Assembly (NCBI GenBank): GCA_016192705.1 | Contig: JACPTQ010000058.1 | Coordinates: 1 to 41,719, forward strand | From: Deltaproteobacteria bacterium | Lineage (GTDB): Bacteria > Myxococcota > JACPTQ01 | Length of the DNA: 41,719 bases | Direction of reading: 5' to 3' | Shown: in pieces, positions 33,822 through 41,719 of the stretch | How the letters are laid out: every line of letters starts with the position of its first letter | How positions within the stretch are numbered: the first letter of the stretch is position 1 | Notes under the pieces: model-generated | Told to the model about the DNA's origin: nothing | Seen by the model: only the letters and a program-made list of their open reading frames with translations | Database searches by the model: none | Program-made: the position numbers and the translations under genes

Positions 33822-36800
33822 ATGGCGATAACGAACCATGAACGCGTGGGCAAGGCGATGGACCTTCTTCGAGACGGACTCGGCCCGTTCGTTGAGCGGG
33901 AGATGCGGGCGCGCGCTGGCGACGGCTGGGCGGGAAAGGTGGAGCAGATCGTTGGCCAAACGCGGCTCGGCGCGGGGAAAGGCAAACCGCTCGATGACGT
34001 CGCGGTCTTGCTTGTCGTGATGGATCGGAGTTGGGGCGATGTGTTCCGGTGGGTTTTGGGCAAGACGGACCGCAGCCTCGTGAACGAGCTTTTGGCGGTG
34101 CGAAACGCTTGGGCGCACCAGGAGCCGTTTTCGGGCGATGACACGTACCGCGCCCTCGATACCGCCGAACGACTTCTGAACTCCGTCTCGGCGCCGCAAG
34201 CCGGCGACGTGGGCAAGCTGCGTGAGGAGCTCCAGCGCGTTCGAAACGAAGAGTGGATGCGGACCGAGAAGCGAAAGAGCGCTGGCTCGGTCATCGAGAG
34301 CCAGGCCACTGGCAACCTGAAGCCGTGGCGCGAAGTCATCACGCCGCACAAGGATGTGGCGAGCGGGCGCTACCAACAGGCCGAGTTCGCCGCCGACCTT
34401 TGGCAGGTGTACCTCGGCGAGGGGACCGACGAGTATCGGAGGCCCGCCGAGTTTTTTCGTCGCACGTTTCTCACGGAGAGCTTGAAGCGCCTGCTTGTGG
34501 GTGCGGTTCAGCGTCTATCGGGAGGAGGTGGCGATCCGGTCGTGCAGCTCCAGACGAATTTCGGAGGCGGCAAGACGCACTCGATGCTGGCGCTTTACCA
34601 CCTTGTATCGGGCACCCCCGCGGGAGATCTCGCCGGGGTGGATGCCGTGCTCGCGGAGTCCGGCGTCAAGACCCTCCCCAAGGCAAAACGCGTGGTTCTG
34701 GTGGGCAACAAGATTTCGCCCGGCAACCCGGCGAAGAAGGACGACGGGACGATCGTGCGGACGCTTTGGGGCGAGCTCGCTTGGCAGCTCGGCGGAAAGA
34801 AGGCGTTCAAGCGCATACAGGCCGACGACGAAAAGGCCACGAGCCCGGGCGATGCGCTCCGCGATCTGTTCAAGGAGTACGGTCCGTGCCTCGTCCTTAT
34901 CGATGAGTGGGTCGCCTACGCGCGGCAGCTCCACGACCAGAGCGACTTGCCGGGCGGCGGCTTCGAGACGCAGTTCACTTTCGCCCAGGTGCTGACCGAG
35001 TCGGCCAAGCTGGCGAAAAACTGCTTGCTTGTCATCAGCCTGCCGGCGTCGGACACCTCGGGCTCGCCGCACGCGCAGGCGGACGATGTGGAAGTTGGCG
35101 GCCAGCGCGGGCGCGAGGCGCTCGACCGGTTGCGGAACGTGGTTGGGCGCGTCGAGGCTTCGTGGCGTCCGGCCAGTGCCGAGGAGGGTTTTGAAATCGT
35201 TCGGCGTCGCCTCTTCGAGCCGCTCGTCGACAAAGCGCAGTACGTGGCGCGGGATACGGTGGCGCGCGAGTTCTACGATCTCTATCGAACGCAGCATCAG
35301 GAGTTCCCGCCCGAGTGTTGCGATGCGGATTACGAGACGCGTCTCAAAGCGGCGTATCCAATCCATCCCGAGGTTTTCGACCGCCTCTACAGCGACTGGT
35401 CGACTCTCGTGAGGTTCCAGCGCACGCGCGGGGTGCTGCGCCTCATGGCCGCGGTGATCCACAGCCTGTGGGAGAAGGGGGATCGGAACCCACTCATCAT
35501 GCCGTCCAACATCCCGATCGACGACCCGCGCGTCCGGTCCGAGCTCACGCGATACCTCTCCGACAATTGGGTGCCGGTCATCGAAAAGGACGTCGACGGC
35601 CCAGCCTCGCTGCCGCTTCGCCTCGACGGAGAAGTTCCAAACCTCGGTAAGTTTGCCGCCTGTCGACGCGTCGCGCGAACCATCTACATGGGCTCGGCAC
35701 CGACGCCCGACGCCGCAAACCGCGGGCTCGAGGACCGGCGCGTGAAGCTCGGCTGCGTGGTGCCGGGGGAATCGCCTGCGGTTTTCGGGGATGCGCTTCG
35801 ACGGCTCGCGAGTGCGGCGACTTACCTCTATCAGGATGGGACGCGCTGCTGGTATTCGACGCAGCCCACCGTGACGAAGCTCGCGGACGATCGCGCCGAA
35901 CAGTTGAAGCGCGAGCCCGACAGGGTGGTGGCGGAAATCGACAAGCGCCTTCGCACCGATCTGCGCAAGACGGGCGATTTCTGTGGGGTCCATCCGCTGC
36001 CCAAGTCTGGGCACGACGTTCCTGACGACGTCGGCGTGCGGCTCGTCGTTCTTGGTGTTGACCATCCATACAGCAAGGAGCCGAACTCCGCGGCCGAGAC
36101 TGCGGCGAAGGCGATCCTCGAGTCGCGCGGAAGCGGCCCGCGTCTTTATCGGAATACCGTCGTTTTCTTGGCCGTCGATAAGACGCGCCTCCAAGACCTT
36201 GATGAAGGCGTGCGCCGATTCCTCGCGTGGGAACGGATCGTGAACGAGAGCAAGTCGCTCAACTTGACCGAGCATCAGAAAAAGCAGGCGGGGACACAAC
36301 TCGCCGCGGCCGACACGACGGTGACCGCGCGACTCCCGGAAGCGTACCAGTGGCTTCTCGTGCCTAAGCAGGAGTCGCCGCAGGCAGCGCTCGGCTGGCA
36401 AGCGGTTAAGGTCGGTGGTCAAGAGATGCTCGCGGTGCGGGCAAGCAAGCGACTGAAACTCGAGGAGCTGCTTGTCACGAACCTTGGGCCGGCGCGACTT
36501 CGCCACGAGCTCGACCGCATTCCGCTTTGGCGCGGCGACCACGTCGAGGTAAAGCAGCTTGCTCAGGATTTTTCGCAGTATGTCTACCTGCCGCGGGTGC
36601 GACATCCCGAGGTCTTGGTTCAAGCGATTCGCAGCGGACTCGAGTTGCCTTCGTGGGAGAAAGATTCCTTTGCGTACGCCGAAAGCTACGACGAGGCGGC
36701 GCGCCGGTATCGCGGACTTCATGTCGGGCGGCCGATCGATATCGGCGACGCCGAATCGGTGGGACTCTTCGTGCGCGCGGAGGCGGCGAAGCGACAGCTT

Positions 36801-37139
36801 GATGCGGAAAAGGGGCGTGCGCGGACAGGAGAACACAGGGCGATTGAGGCGCAGGCGAGCGGGCGAGATTCCAAGGGAGTCGAGCCGGCCCCGCGCCCCA
36901 AGGCGCCGCGGCGATTTCATGGAACGGTCACCCTCGACCCCGCGAGGATCGGTCGTGACGCCGGTCGTATCGGCGAGGAGGTGGTCGCGCACTTGGCTGG
37001 GCTCGTCGGCGCGCGTGTAAGCGTCACGCTCGAAATCGACGCCGAGATCCCAGACGGTGTGCCCGAAAGCACGGTGCGGACCGTCGTGGAGAATAGCCGG
37101 ACCCTGAAGTTCACGTCCCACGGGTTTGAAGAGGATTGA
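33822..37139 (+). CDS. DUF499 AAA ATPase with N-terminal Swt1-type HEPN domain
   Basis: This is a 1105-residue ATPase. Residues 1-125 form a Swt1-like HEPN helical domain with an intact R-x4-H motif (RNAWAH, R94-H99), the catalytic motif of HEPN RNases. The DUF499 P-loop region follows, with Walker A NFGGGKTHSM (246-255) and Walker B CLVLIDEW (D361, E362). A long C-terminal part (about 600-1105) has a charged linker. DUF499 ATPases pair with DUF1156 methylases and helicases in defence islands, probably coupling recognition to the effector. The HEPN domain suggests RNA or tRNA cleavage as an output, or a structural dimer role. GAGGAG precedes the ATG. Confidence 0.9.
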   Translation: MAITNHERVGKAMDLLRDGLGPFVEREMRARAGDGWAGKVEQIVGQTRLGAGKGKPLDDVAVLLVVMDRSWGDVFRWVLGKTDRSLVNELLAVRNAWAHQEPFSGDDTYRALDTAERLLNSVSAPQAGDVGKLREELQRVRNEEWMRTEKRKSAGSVIESQATGNLKPWREVITPHKDVASGRYQQAEFAADLWQVYLGEGTDEYRRPAEFFRRTFLTESLKRLLVGAVQRLSGGGGDPVVQLQTNFGGGKTHSMLALYHLVSGTPAGDLAGVDAVLAESGVKTLPKAKRVVLVGNKISPGNPAKKDDGTIVRTLWGELAWQLGGKKAFKRIQADDEKATSPGDALRDLFKEYGPCLVLIDEWVAYARQLHDQSDLPGGGFETQFTFAQVLTESAKLAKNCLLVISLPASDTSGSPHAQADDVEVGGQRGREALDRLRNVVGRVEASWRPASAEEGFEIVRRRLFEPLVDKAQYVARDTVAREFYDLYRTQHQEFPPECCDADYETRLKAAYPIHPEVFDRLYSDWSTLVRFQRTRGVLRLMAAVIHSLWEKGDRNPLIMPSNIPIDDPRVRSELTRYLSDNWVPVIEKDVDGPASLPLRLDGEVPNLGKFAACRRVARTIYMGSAPTPDAANRGLEDRRVKLGCVVPGESPAVFGDALRRLASAATYLYQDGTRCWYSTQPTVTKLADDRAEQLKREPDRVVAEIDKRLRTDLRKTGDFCGVHPLPKSGHDVPDDVGVRLVVLGVDHPYSKEPNSAAETAAKAILESRGSGPRLYRNTVVFLAVDKTRLQDLDEGVRRFLAWERIVNESKSLNLTEHQKKQAGTQLAAADTTVTARLPEAYQWLLVPKQESPQAALGWQAVKVGGQEMLAVRASKRLKLEELLVTNLGPARLRHELDRIPLWRGDHVEVKQLAQDFSQYVYLPRVRHPEVLVQAIRSGLELPSWEKDSFAYAESYDEAARRYRGLHVGRPIDIGDAESVGLFVRAEAAKRQLDAEKGRARTGEHRAIEAQASGRDSKGVEPAPRPKAPRRFHGTVTLDPARIGRDAGRIGEEVVAHLAGLVGARVSVTLEIDAEIPDGVPESTVRTVVENSRTLKFTSHGFEED

Positions 37140-37154
37140 AGAGAGGGAGGAAAC

Positions 37155-39377
37155 GTGAGCCCAACGTCAAGATCAATGAAAGCCATTTCGCCAGCGGACC
37201 TGCTCCAAGAAACGAGGCACCAGACCGAGTTGTTCCTCAAGTGGTTTTCTGAGGAAAAAACGCAGGCCGCCAGCCGCACTTACCCGCGCGAAATCCAAAG
37301 ATGGCGGAAAGAAGTTGAGTCGATTGCCGAGTCGCTTCGCCAAGAACGGCCAACGACGCAAATTGCGCTCGTCGGTACGACGGGCGCTGGGAAATCGACG
37401 CTCCTGAACGCAATTCTTGGCAGGGTCGTCTTGCCAGTCGGCGTTATGGAGCCGTGCACCGCGTTTGTGACGTCGGTCCGGCACTCGACACGCCAGGGAG
37501 GCTCTGTTCACGTGGAGTTTTGTTCCCGGGAGGACTGGCGGCGAGAGGTTGAGGCCTATGTGGAATCCCAGTCGCCAGGCGAGTCGGACGTCGGAACGAC
37601 CGAAGGAGGCGAAACAACGGCAATTGCCACTGTGGCGCGAAAACGGATCGAGGCCGTCACTGGAAAGACACTGGCGGAGATTGGCGACCCAAAAAACCTT
37701 CTTCAGATCGATCTTCCCGAAGAAGTCGAAAGGGCGCTTTCGTCTGATAGAGGCGCGGAGCAGTACTTTGAATCAACTAACGAATTGCACGAGTACGTGA
37801 AGGGGCTCGTGCATGCGGAGAAGAGTTCCCTGTGGCCGCTCGTGAATCGCGTCGAGATCAGTGGGAGTTTTCCGTGTCTCGCAGGCGGAATAGAGCTGGT
37901 CGACCTGCCGGGGCTCAACGACCCCAACGAAGCCCGGATCGACGTCACCCGCAAGTATCTTCGTCACGCTCCTTTTATTTGGCTCGTTTTTTCAATGAAG
38001 CGCTCGATGACAAAGGACATTCAGGAGATTCTTGTTGATGGAAAGATGCTCCGAAGGCTCGTCTTCAGTGGAAGAGCGGGGGCATTCGCGCTCATTGGAA
38101 CCCACGCCGACGAAATTGATTTTGACGTCGCACCGCAATTCGGGCTCCCTGACGATTTGTCGACAAGAACCGAACTGATACAGAAGTACCGTGAGACATG
38201 GAAAAGAAAGGCTCGCAAGCAGCTGGATGAACTCGTACGCGGTCTCCCGGCACGCGACGATGAGCGGGAAACGATCAGCCGCCTTGCAGGTGAATTCAAG
38301 AATGCTAAGGTTCACGCTGTATCCGCAAACGCATACATGAAGCTCGAGAAGATCGGGCGACTCCGCAAAGACTACGGTATCGAGGACCCGAACGATACCG
38401 GAATCCCAGGGATTCACAGCCAGCTCAACCAGATAGCACTTGCGGCCGATGGCGTTCAAAGTAGCCGCGCGGCGATTGAACGATTGAGGCATCTCAAGGA
38501 AGAGATCGAACAGTTTTTTCGGGCCAGGGCGCGGCCAAAGGCCGCGCAAGCGCGGGAGCACATCGACAAACGTGTCGCCAGTTTCTCGACCGCCGTCGAC
38601 ACGGTCCACCACGACGGGAAACAGCAGCTCAAGTTCGAGCACACAAGGTTTGTGGAAAAGATGGACCCAATCTTTGAAAAAACTGTTCGCGAAGTAAACA
38701 GAGCGGTCGACGGCTGGCGGACTATCCACTGGGCGACGTTACGGGCAATCGCTCAACGCGACGGATGCTTCAGAAGCCCGTCGACAGGGAAAACGTATGA
38801 CCTCAATGAGGATCTCGCGGAACCGCTCCTCGACCAACTCCCGGTCGCCTTCGAGAAGTACTTTACGGACGACCTGGGCCGTGTATCGCACGATTTTGTG
38901 GTCAAACTCGGAGAGTCAGGCAAGAGCTTCGGCGAAGGCGCTCAACTCGTTATCGGAATCGTACTGGACGCGAAAGACGAAACGCTGGTGAGCCAGGTTC
39001 GATGGTTCGAGGAGAAGCTCGCCCACGTTTCGGAGGAGGCGAAGTCGAAGTTGAAGGCGGCTGTCGATGCGCGAAGGCGAGAACTTGACGACAGTCTGCC
39101 GGCTACCGCAAGGGACCATATGCAGCCCGCGTACAAGAAGGCTCGACTCGAACAGGGTCCAGGGTTGAAAGCGCGAATGTTGGCATTACTGCAATCGTGC
39201 GCCTTGAAGGCGGCGGGTCCGATTTACAGTTCGATGAAAGTCGACCTCTTGCAGAATCTCGATGAACTCGATCGGACAGTCGCAGCAATGTTCCACCAGC
39301 TTTCTGAAAACGCGCACAAACTCGCCCGAACCGTCGCCCATAATGCGAACATCGGCGCCGAAGAGGCGATTGGGTGA
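37155..39377 (+). CDS. Dynamin-like large GTPase
   Basis: This 740-residue protein has a dynamin-family G domain. G1 is VGTTGAGKST (73-82), and the G2 Thr is probably in EPCTAFVTSV. G3 is DLPGLND (D250-G253), and G4 is GTHADEID, where T316-H-A-D319 replaces the usual NKxD. The G1 region resembles SLIP-GC/dynamin_N proteins. The rest (about 430-740) is helical and coiled-coil, suiting self-assembly. No transmembrane helix is evident. The GTG start follows the ATPase stop by 15 nt (GGGAGG ribosome site), so it belongs to the operon. Bacterial dynamin-like proteins can act in membrane-linked phage defence. Confidence 0.85.
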   Translation: MSPTSRSMKAISPADLLQETRHQTELFLKWFSEEKTQAASRTYPREIQRWRKEVESIAESLRQERPTTQIALVGTTGAGKSTLLNAILGRVVLPVGVMEPCTAFVTSVRHSTRQGGSVHVEFCSREDWRREVEAYVESQSPGESDVGTTEGGETTAIATVARKRIEAVTGKTLAEIGDPKNLLQIDLPEEVERALSSDRGAEQYFESTNELHEYVKGLVHAEKSSLWPLVNRVEISGSFPCLAGGIELVDLPGLNDPNEARIDVTRKYLRHAPFIWLVFSMKRSMTKDIQEILVDGKMLRRLVFSGRAGAFALIGTHADEIDFDVAPQFGLPDDLSTRTELIQKYRETWKRKARKQLDELVRGLPARDDERETISRLAGEFKNAKVHAVSANAYMKLEKIGRLRKDYGIEDPNDTGIPGIHSQLNQIALAADGVQSSRAAIERLRHLKEEIEQFFRARARPKAAQAREHIDKRVASFSTAVDTVHHDGKQQLKFEHTRFVEKMDPIFEKTVREVNRAVDGWRTIHWATLRAIAQRDGCFRSPSTGKTYDLNEDLAEPLLDQLPVAFEKYFTDDLGRVSHDFVVKLGESGKSFGEGAQLVIGIVLDAKDETLVSQVRWFEEKLAHVSEEAKSKLKAAVDARRRELDDSLPATARDHMQPAYKKARLEQGPGLKARMLALLQSCALKAAGPIYSSMKVDLLQNLDELDRTVAAMFHQLSENAHKLARTVAHNANIGAEEAIG

Positions 39378-39498
39378 GCCGACCAGAGGGCACGACGCCG
39401 AGGAGGGGCGGTACTGGCTCCTTGGCGTCCAGTGCTCGGTCGCGCGCGGCGGTGTTCAAGGCGCTCGCGGAATGATGGAAGCATTTGTTCCAGCGGTG

Positions 39499-39531
39499 CT
39501 GTCCCGATCTGACAGAAACGCAACGTAACCT
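39499..39531 (+). promoter_or_regulatory. CTGWCC-N5-TGWCAG promoter element (site E)
   Basis: CTGTCC, 5 nt, TGACAG at 39499-39515, then TAACCT at 39526-39531, 16 nt after the start of TGACAG. It is 40 nt upstream of ATG 39556. It gives the last island gene its own promoter and ties it to the RING/FHA regulon 15 kb away. Confidence 0.6.
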
Positions 39532-39555
39532 GTTCTCAGCAAGGGAGGGGCTGCG

Positions 39556-41268
39556 ATGACTCTACCTTACGACCTTAGACGGCACTATCAGTGCGCGTTT
39601 GATCTCAAGCCGAATGGCAACGCAAACGAAATCTGGCCAGCTGTCGTCGGCACCGTGCGAGAATGGGTTCGACAGGCGCTTCATCGGCAGACGGCGAATT
39701 GGTCTACGGGGCCAATCACCATCGCGCGGATATGGAACGGCGGTGAGTGGCGATATCCACGCCATCCCCGGGTTTCGGTAACGGTTGACCAAGAGGCGGG
39801 CAACGGTTCGAAGGACCGTCCGCAGTTCTGGTCTTTGCGGCTGAAGCACCCATGTGCAGATCATCCATTTCGCTCATGGCAAACGGACGTTGGTGTGGTT
39901 GCGGGTCCGAATGGGGCGTGCCGGGTTTCGAGCAAGACGGCGTACTTCTTCTCGACGACATTCATTGGCGAAGAGCCGCCTTCTCCGGTGCCAGCAGCCC
40001 CTGTGTTGATACGACAGCTGCTCAGCGCGACGCGGTACAACGGTTGGGCGGGGGCAACTCGACTTCGTGCAGAGCCAACGCCGGTATTGGTGGGCCACGG
40101 CGACCGTTTTGTTCACGAAATGAAGGAGAAGGGGCGCGCTTGCCCCCTCGTCTACATTTCCAGACGCCGACTGGATAACGAAACGATCGTCAACCCGGGT
40201 CTCTTGAGCCGCGCTCTGGCGGGGTTGGCAACCGTCATGGTGGCCGCGAGCAAGACAGTTGACGAAGAGCTCGAGTACCTCTTGCCCACCAAGTTGTATT
40301 GCGGCAACGGGGTTTTGCGCATTTACCTTCCGGGTGTCGATTTCAACGCCGACGGTGAATCGGCAAGGCACCGGTTCTTCGTGCTTGAACATCCTGACGA
40401 GCAGAGTTCTCAGCAGGTGTTTGACGTCATCACGCGCAGCCTTGTTCGGGGTGCGCTGACGTACCAGAGAAACGAAGTCACATCGCTCGAAGACGTCGTG
40501 GCGCGGCGAAACGAGATTCGGCTCGCGGAGCTTCGACAGGGAGGCTCGGGTGAAGAGATCGAGATGCTCGACCTGTTCGCAGCAAACATTGAGCGACTTG
40601 AGGCCGAGAAGAGGCAAGTCCAAAAGGAATTGGACGCGTTCTTGTCCGAGTACGATGGCCTGGAGAATGAGCTGAACAACTGGAAGTCGAGCGCGAAGAA
40701 ACTTGAGGATGACCTGAGGCAAAGCGAATTCATCCGGAAGGAATTCGAGGAGCGGCTTGCGAGCATTAAGGCGAACGCGAAGCCGACGGCCGGGCGCAAA
40801 ATGGCGGCCGACGAATTCGCGACGTTGCCAGAGGATCTTGCCGACGTTGTACGGCGCATTGCGAGCCTGCATGAGGGGAAGATTGCGTTCACCGACCGCG
40901 CTTTCAAGACGTCGTCGGGTCCTGGGATGAAACAGTTTCGCACCCAGATCAAAGACATTTGGAAGTTGTTCGTCGAAATGGCCACGACGTTGCGTGACCT
41001 CTTTCGCAGAAAGGGGGGACAAGTCGAAAGAGGATTTCAAGACAAGACCGGGTTCGAATTGGCGCTGACTGAGGGAAAGAACACCAAGCACGATCGCGAC
41101 TTGGTCAAGTTAAGGAAGGACTGGTTTGACGGACAGCCCATCGATGTTAATCCCCATGTGAAATGCCGGGAGTTCCGCGTCTACTTCGCATTCGACCACC
41201 AACGCGAGATCATCATCGTCAGCCACCTCGGGCACCTCGATACTGCAGGGACCCGGCGAATGACGTGA
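39556..41268 (+). CDS. Unknown 570-residue coiled-coil protein with RelE-like C terminus
   Basis: I recognise no family for the N-terminal half (about 1-320), which is mixed alpha/beta. A strong coiled coil (about 335-420; IERLEAEKRQVQKELDAF onward) follows. The C-terminal 130 residues look like a small separate domain. Its last strands (FRVYFAFDHQREIIIVSHLGHL) resemble RelE/HigB-type folds, a weak pattern match. AAGGGAGG lies about 9 nt before ATG 39556, which is separated from the GTPase by 178 nt holding its own promoter element. It could be a sensor with an effector tail in the island, or an independent gene. Confidence 0.6.
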   Translation: MTLPYDLRRHYQCAFDLKPNGNANEIWPAVVGTVREWVRQALHRQTANWSTGPITIARIWNGGEWRYPRHPRVSVTVDQEAGNGSKDRPQFWSLRLKHPCADHPFRSWQTDVGVVAGPNGACRVSSKTAYFFSTTFIGEEPPSPVPAAPVLIRQLLSATRYNGWAGATRLRAEPTPVLVGHGDRFVHEMKEKGRACPLVYISRRRLDNETIVNPGLLSRALAGLATVMVAASKTVDEELEYLLPTKLYCGNGVLRIYLPGVDFNADGESARHRFFVLEHPDEQSSQQVFDVITRSLVRGALTYQRNEVTSLEDVVARRNEIRLAELRQGGSGEEIEMLDLFAANIERLEAEKRQVQKELDAFLSEYDGLENELNNWKSSAKKLEDDLRQSEFIRKEFEERLASIKANAKPTAGRKMAADEFATLPEDLADVVRRIASLHEGKIAFTDRAFKTSSGPGMKQFRTQIKDIWKLFVEMATTLRDLFRRKGGQVERGFQDKTGFELALTEGKNTKHDRDLVKLRKDWFDGQPIDVNPHVKCREFRVYFAFDHQREIIIVSHLGHLDTAGTRRMT

Positions 41269-41443
41269 GACGAGTCCGGGCCTGACTGATGTCATGCCCA
41301 GGCGTCCATTTTCGAAATCGGCCCGGCGAATTTTTCGGCGGTAGCGCGCGGCGGGAAAACCGAGCGGCTCACGAAATCCGAGGGGGGTGGGCGGGGTTGA
41401 TGGAATGCGCGAGCCCGCGTATTCATTGGGCGCGAGGTGAGAG

Positions 41444-41719
41444 ATGGGGTACGCGGACAACACGAAACGACCGCCGAGGACGCTCACTGAGATTGAGCAG
41501 GCGCGGCTGCTCAAGGTGACGGGAGAGCACCGGAGCGGGTTTCGCGACCACGTTCTCTTTGCGGTGGCGCTGGGGACGGGGCTTCGTGTCGCGGAGATCG
41601 TCGCGCTCGATGTTGGTGACGTGTCGCCTGACGGAAAACGCGTGCGGCGCCGCGTCACGCTGCGCGTTTTCAAACGTTCGCTCAGAGACGGGGGTGCGCA
41701 GGAAGTATTTCTACCCGAC
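41444..41719 (+). CDS. Tyrosine recombinase/integrase, partial (runs off the right edge)
   Basis: From ATG 41444 the frame is open to the end of the window (92 codons). It encodes the start of a phage-integrase-type catalytic domain: [10 protein letters not shown], then [26 protein letters not shown]. This contains the first catalytic Arg of tyrosine recombinases. The protein lacks an N-terminal SAM-like core-binding domain, so it is either a short form or truncated at its 5' end. It lies directly beyond the defence genes and may mark the island's right end. Confidence 0.8.
   Translation, partial: MGYADNTKRPPRTLTEIEQARLLKVTGEHRSGFRDHVLFAVALGTGLRVAEIVALDVGDVSPDGKRVRRRVTLRVFKRSLRDGGAQEVFLPD

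Noticed and set aside
34515-37121. 868-codon minus-strand open frame opposite the DUF499 ATPase
   Set aside because: The plus-strand product has clear Walker motifs. The antisense frame is Arg/His-rich with no domain and arises from high-GC codon use.
39374-39475. 33-codon GTG frame overlapping the GTPase stop
   Set aside because: It has the right coupling geometry but a composition without domain or ribosome site, and lies in an intergenic stretch with its own promoter element.
24977-41268. Assignment of the island as BREX or canonical DISARM
   Set aside because: No PglZ, BrxC-like or Lon-like gene, and no drmA/drmB (DUF1998) or phospholipase-D gene is visible. The DUF1156 plus DUF499 pair fits another type.
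1-41719. CRISPR arrays, rRNA genes and riboswitches
   Set aside because: No regularly spaced repeats, rRNA sequence or recognisable aptamer was seen on reading both strands.

Overview
The window reads as a high-G+C chromosomal segment of a myxobacterium-like (Myxococcota / deltaproteobacterial) organism. Support for this: many lipoproteins with Asp-Ala-Gly-rich linkers, a decaheme outer-surface cytochrome, a C-terminal sorting tail resembling MYXO-CTERM (Cys, hydrophobic stretch, Arg cluster) on a secreted glycosidase-like protein, and a sigma-54-like promoter. The taxon is an inference; no marker gene such as 16S rRNA is present.

Region 1 (1-16.5 kb) looks like ordinary chromosome. It holds a PhoU-like (DUF47) protein with a PiT phosphate transporter, an OmcA/MtrC-family decaheme cytochrome lipoprotein, a phosphinothricin-type GNAT acetyltransferase, a class V aminotransferase (cysteine desulfurase-like), a phosphodiester-glycosidase-like exported protein, a small SH3 protein, a GT39-type membrane glycosyltransferase, a beta-lactamase-fold lipoprotein, a porin-like beta-barrel and a TolB-like propeller lipoprotein.

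Region 2 (16.5-18.2 kb) is a tRNA-His gene with a broken large serine recombinase whose 3' end runs into the tRNA 3' end. This is a typical footprint of an integrated element.

Region 3 (18.2-24.9 kb) is a cluster of lipoproteins, two prokaryotic RING-finger proteins with membrane segments, a double-FHA protein and a WYL-domain transcription regulator. Five members carry the same promoter element: CTGWCC-N5-TGWCAG, then TAnnnT or GAnnnT exactly 16 nt after the start of the second half. A sixth copy precedes the last gene of the defence island. The second half plus the -10 box matches the RecA-NDp / PafBC promoter layout of actinobacteria, and PafBC are WYL proteins. I propose a WYL-controlled, possibly DNA-damage-responsive regulon. 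A Phd-RelE module with a frameshifted toxin lies inside the cluster.

Region 4 (24.9-41.3 kb) is a defence island. Its parts are a divergent XRE regulator, a SNF2-like helicase with a C-terminal DUF3883 domain, a candidate PD-(D/E)XK nuclease, a small unknown protein, a DUF1156 DNA methylase, a DUF499 ATPase with an N-terminal Swt1-type HEPN domain that keeps an R-x4-H motif, a dynamin-like GTPase, and an unknown 570-residue coiled-coil protein. An antisense RHH/PIN (VapBC-like) pair is inserted between methylase and ATPase. The core matches helicase-methylase-ATPase (Hma-type) arrangements. The nuclease, GTPase and 570-residue protein make it unusual. A partial tyrosine recombinase runs off the right edge.
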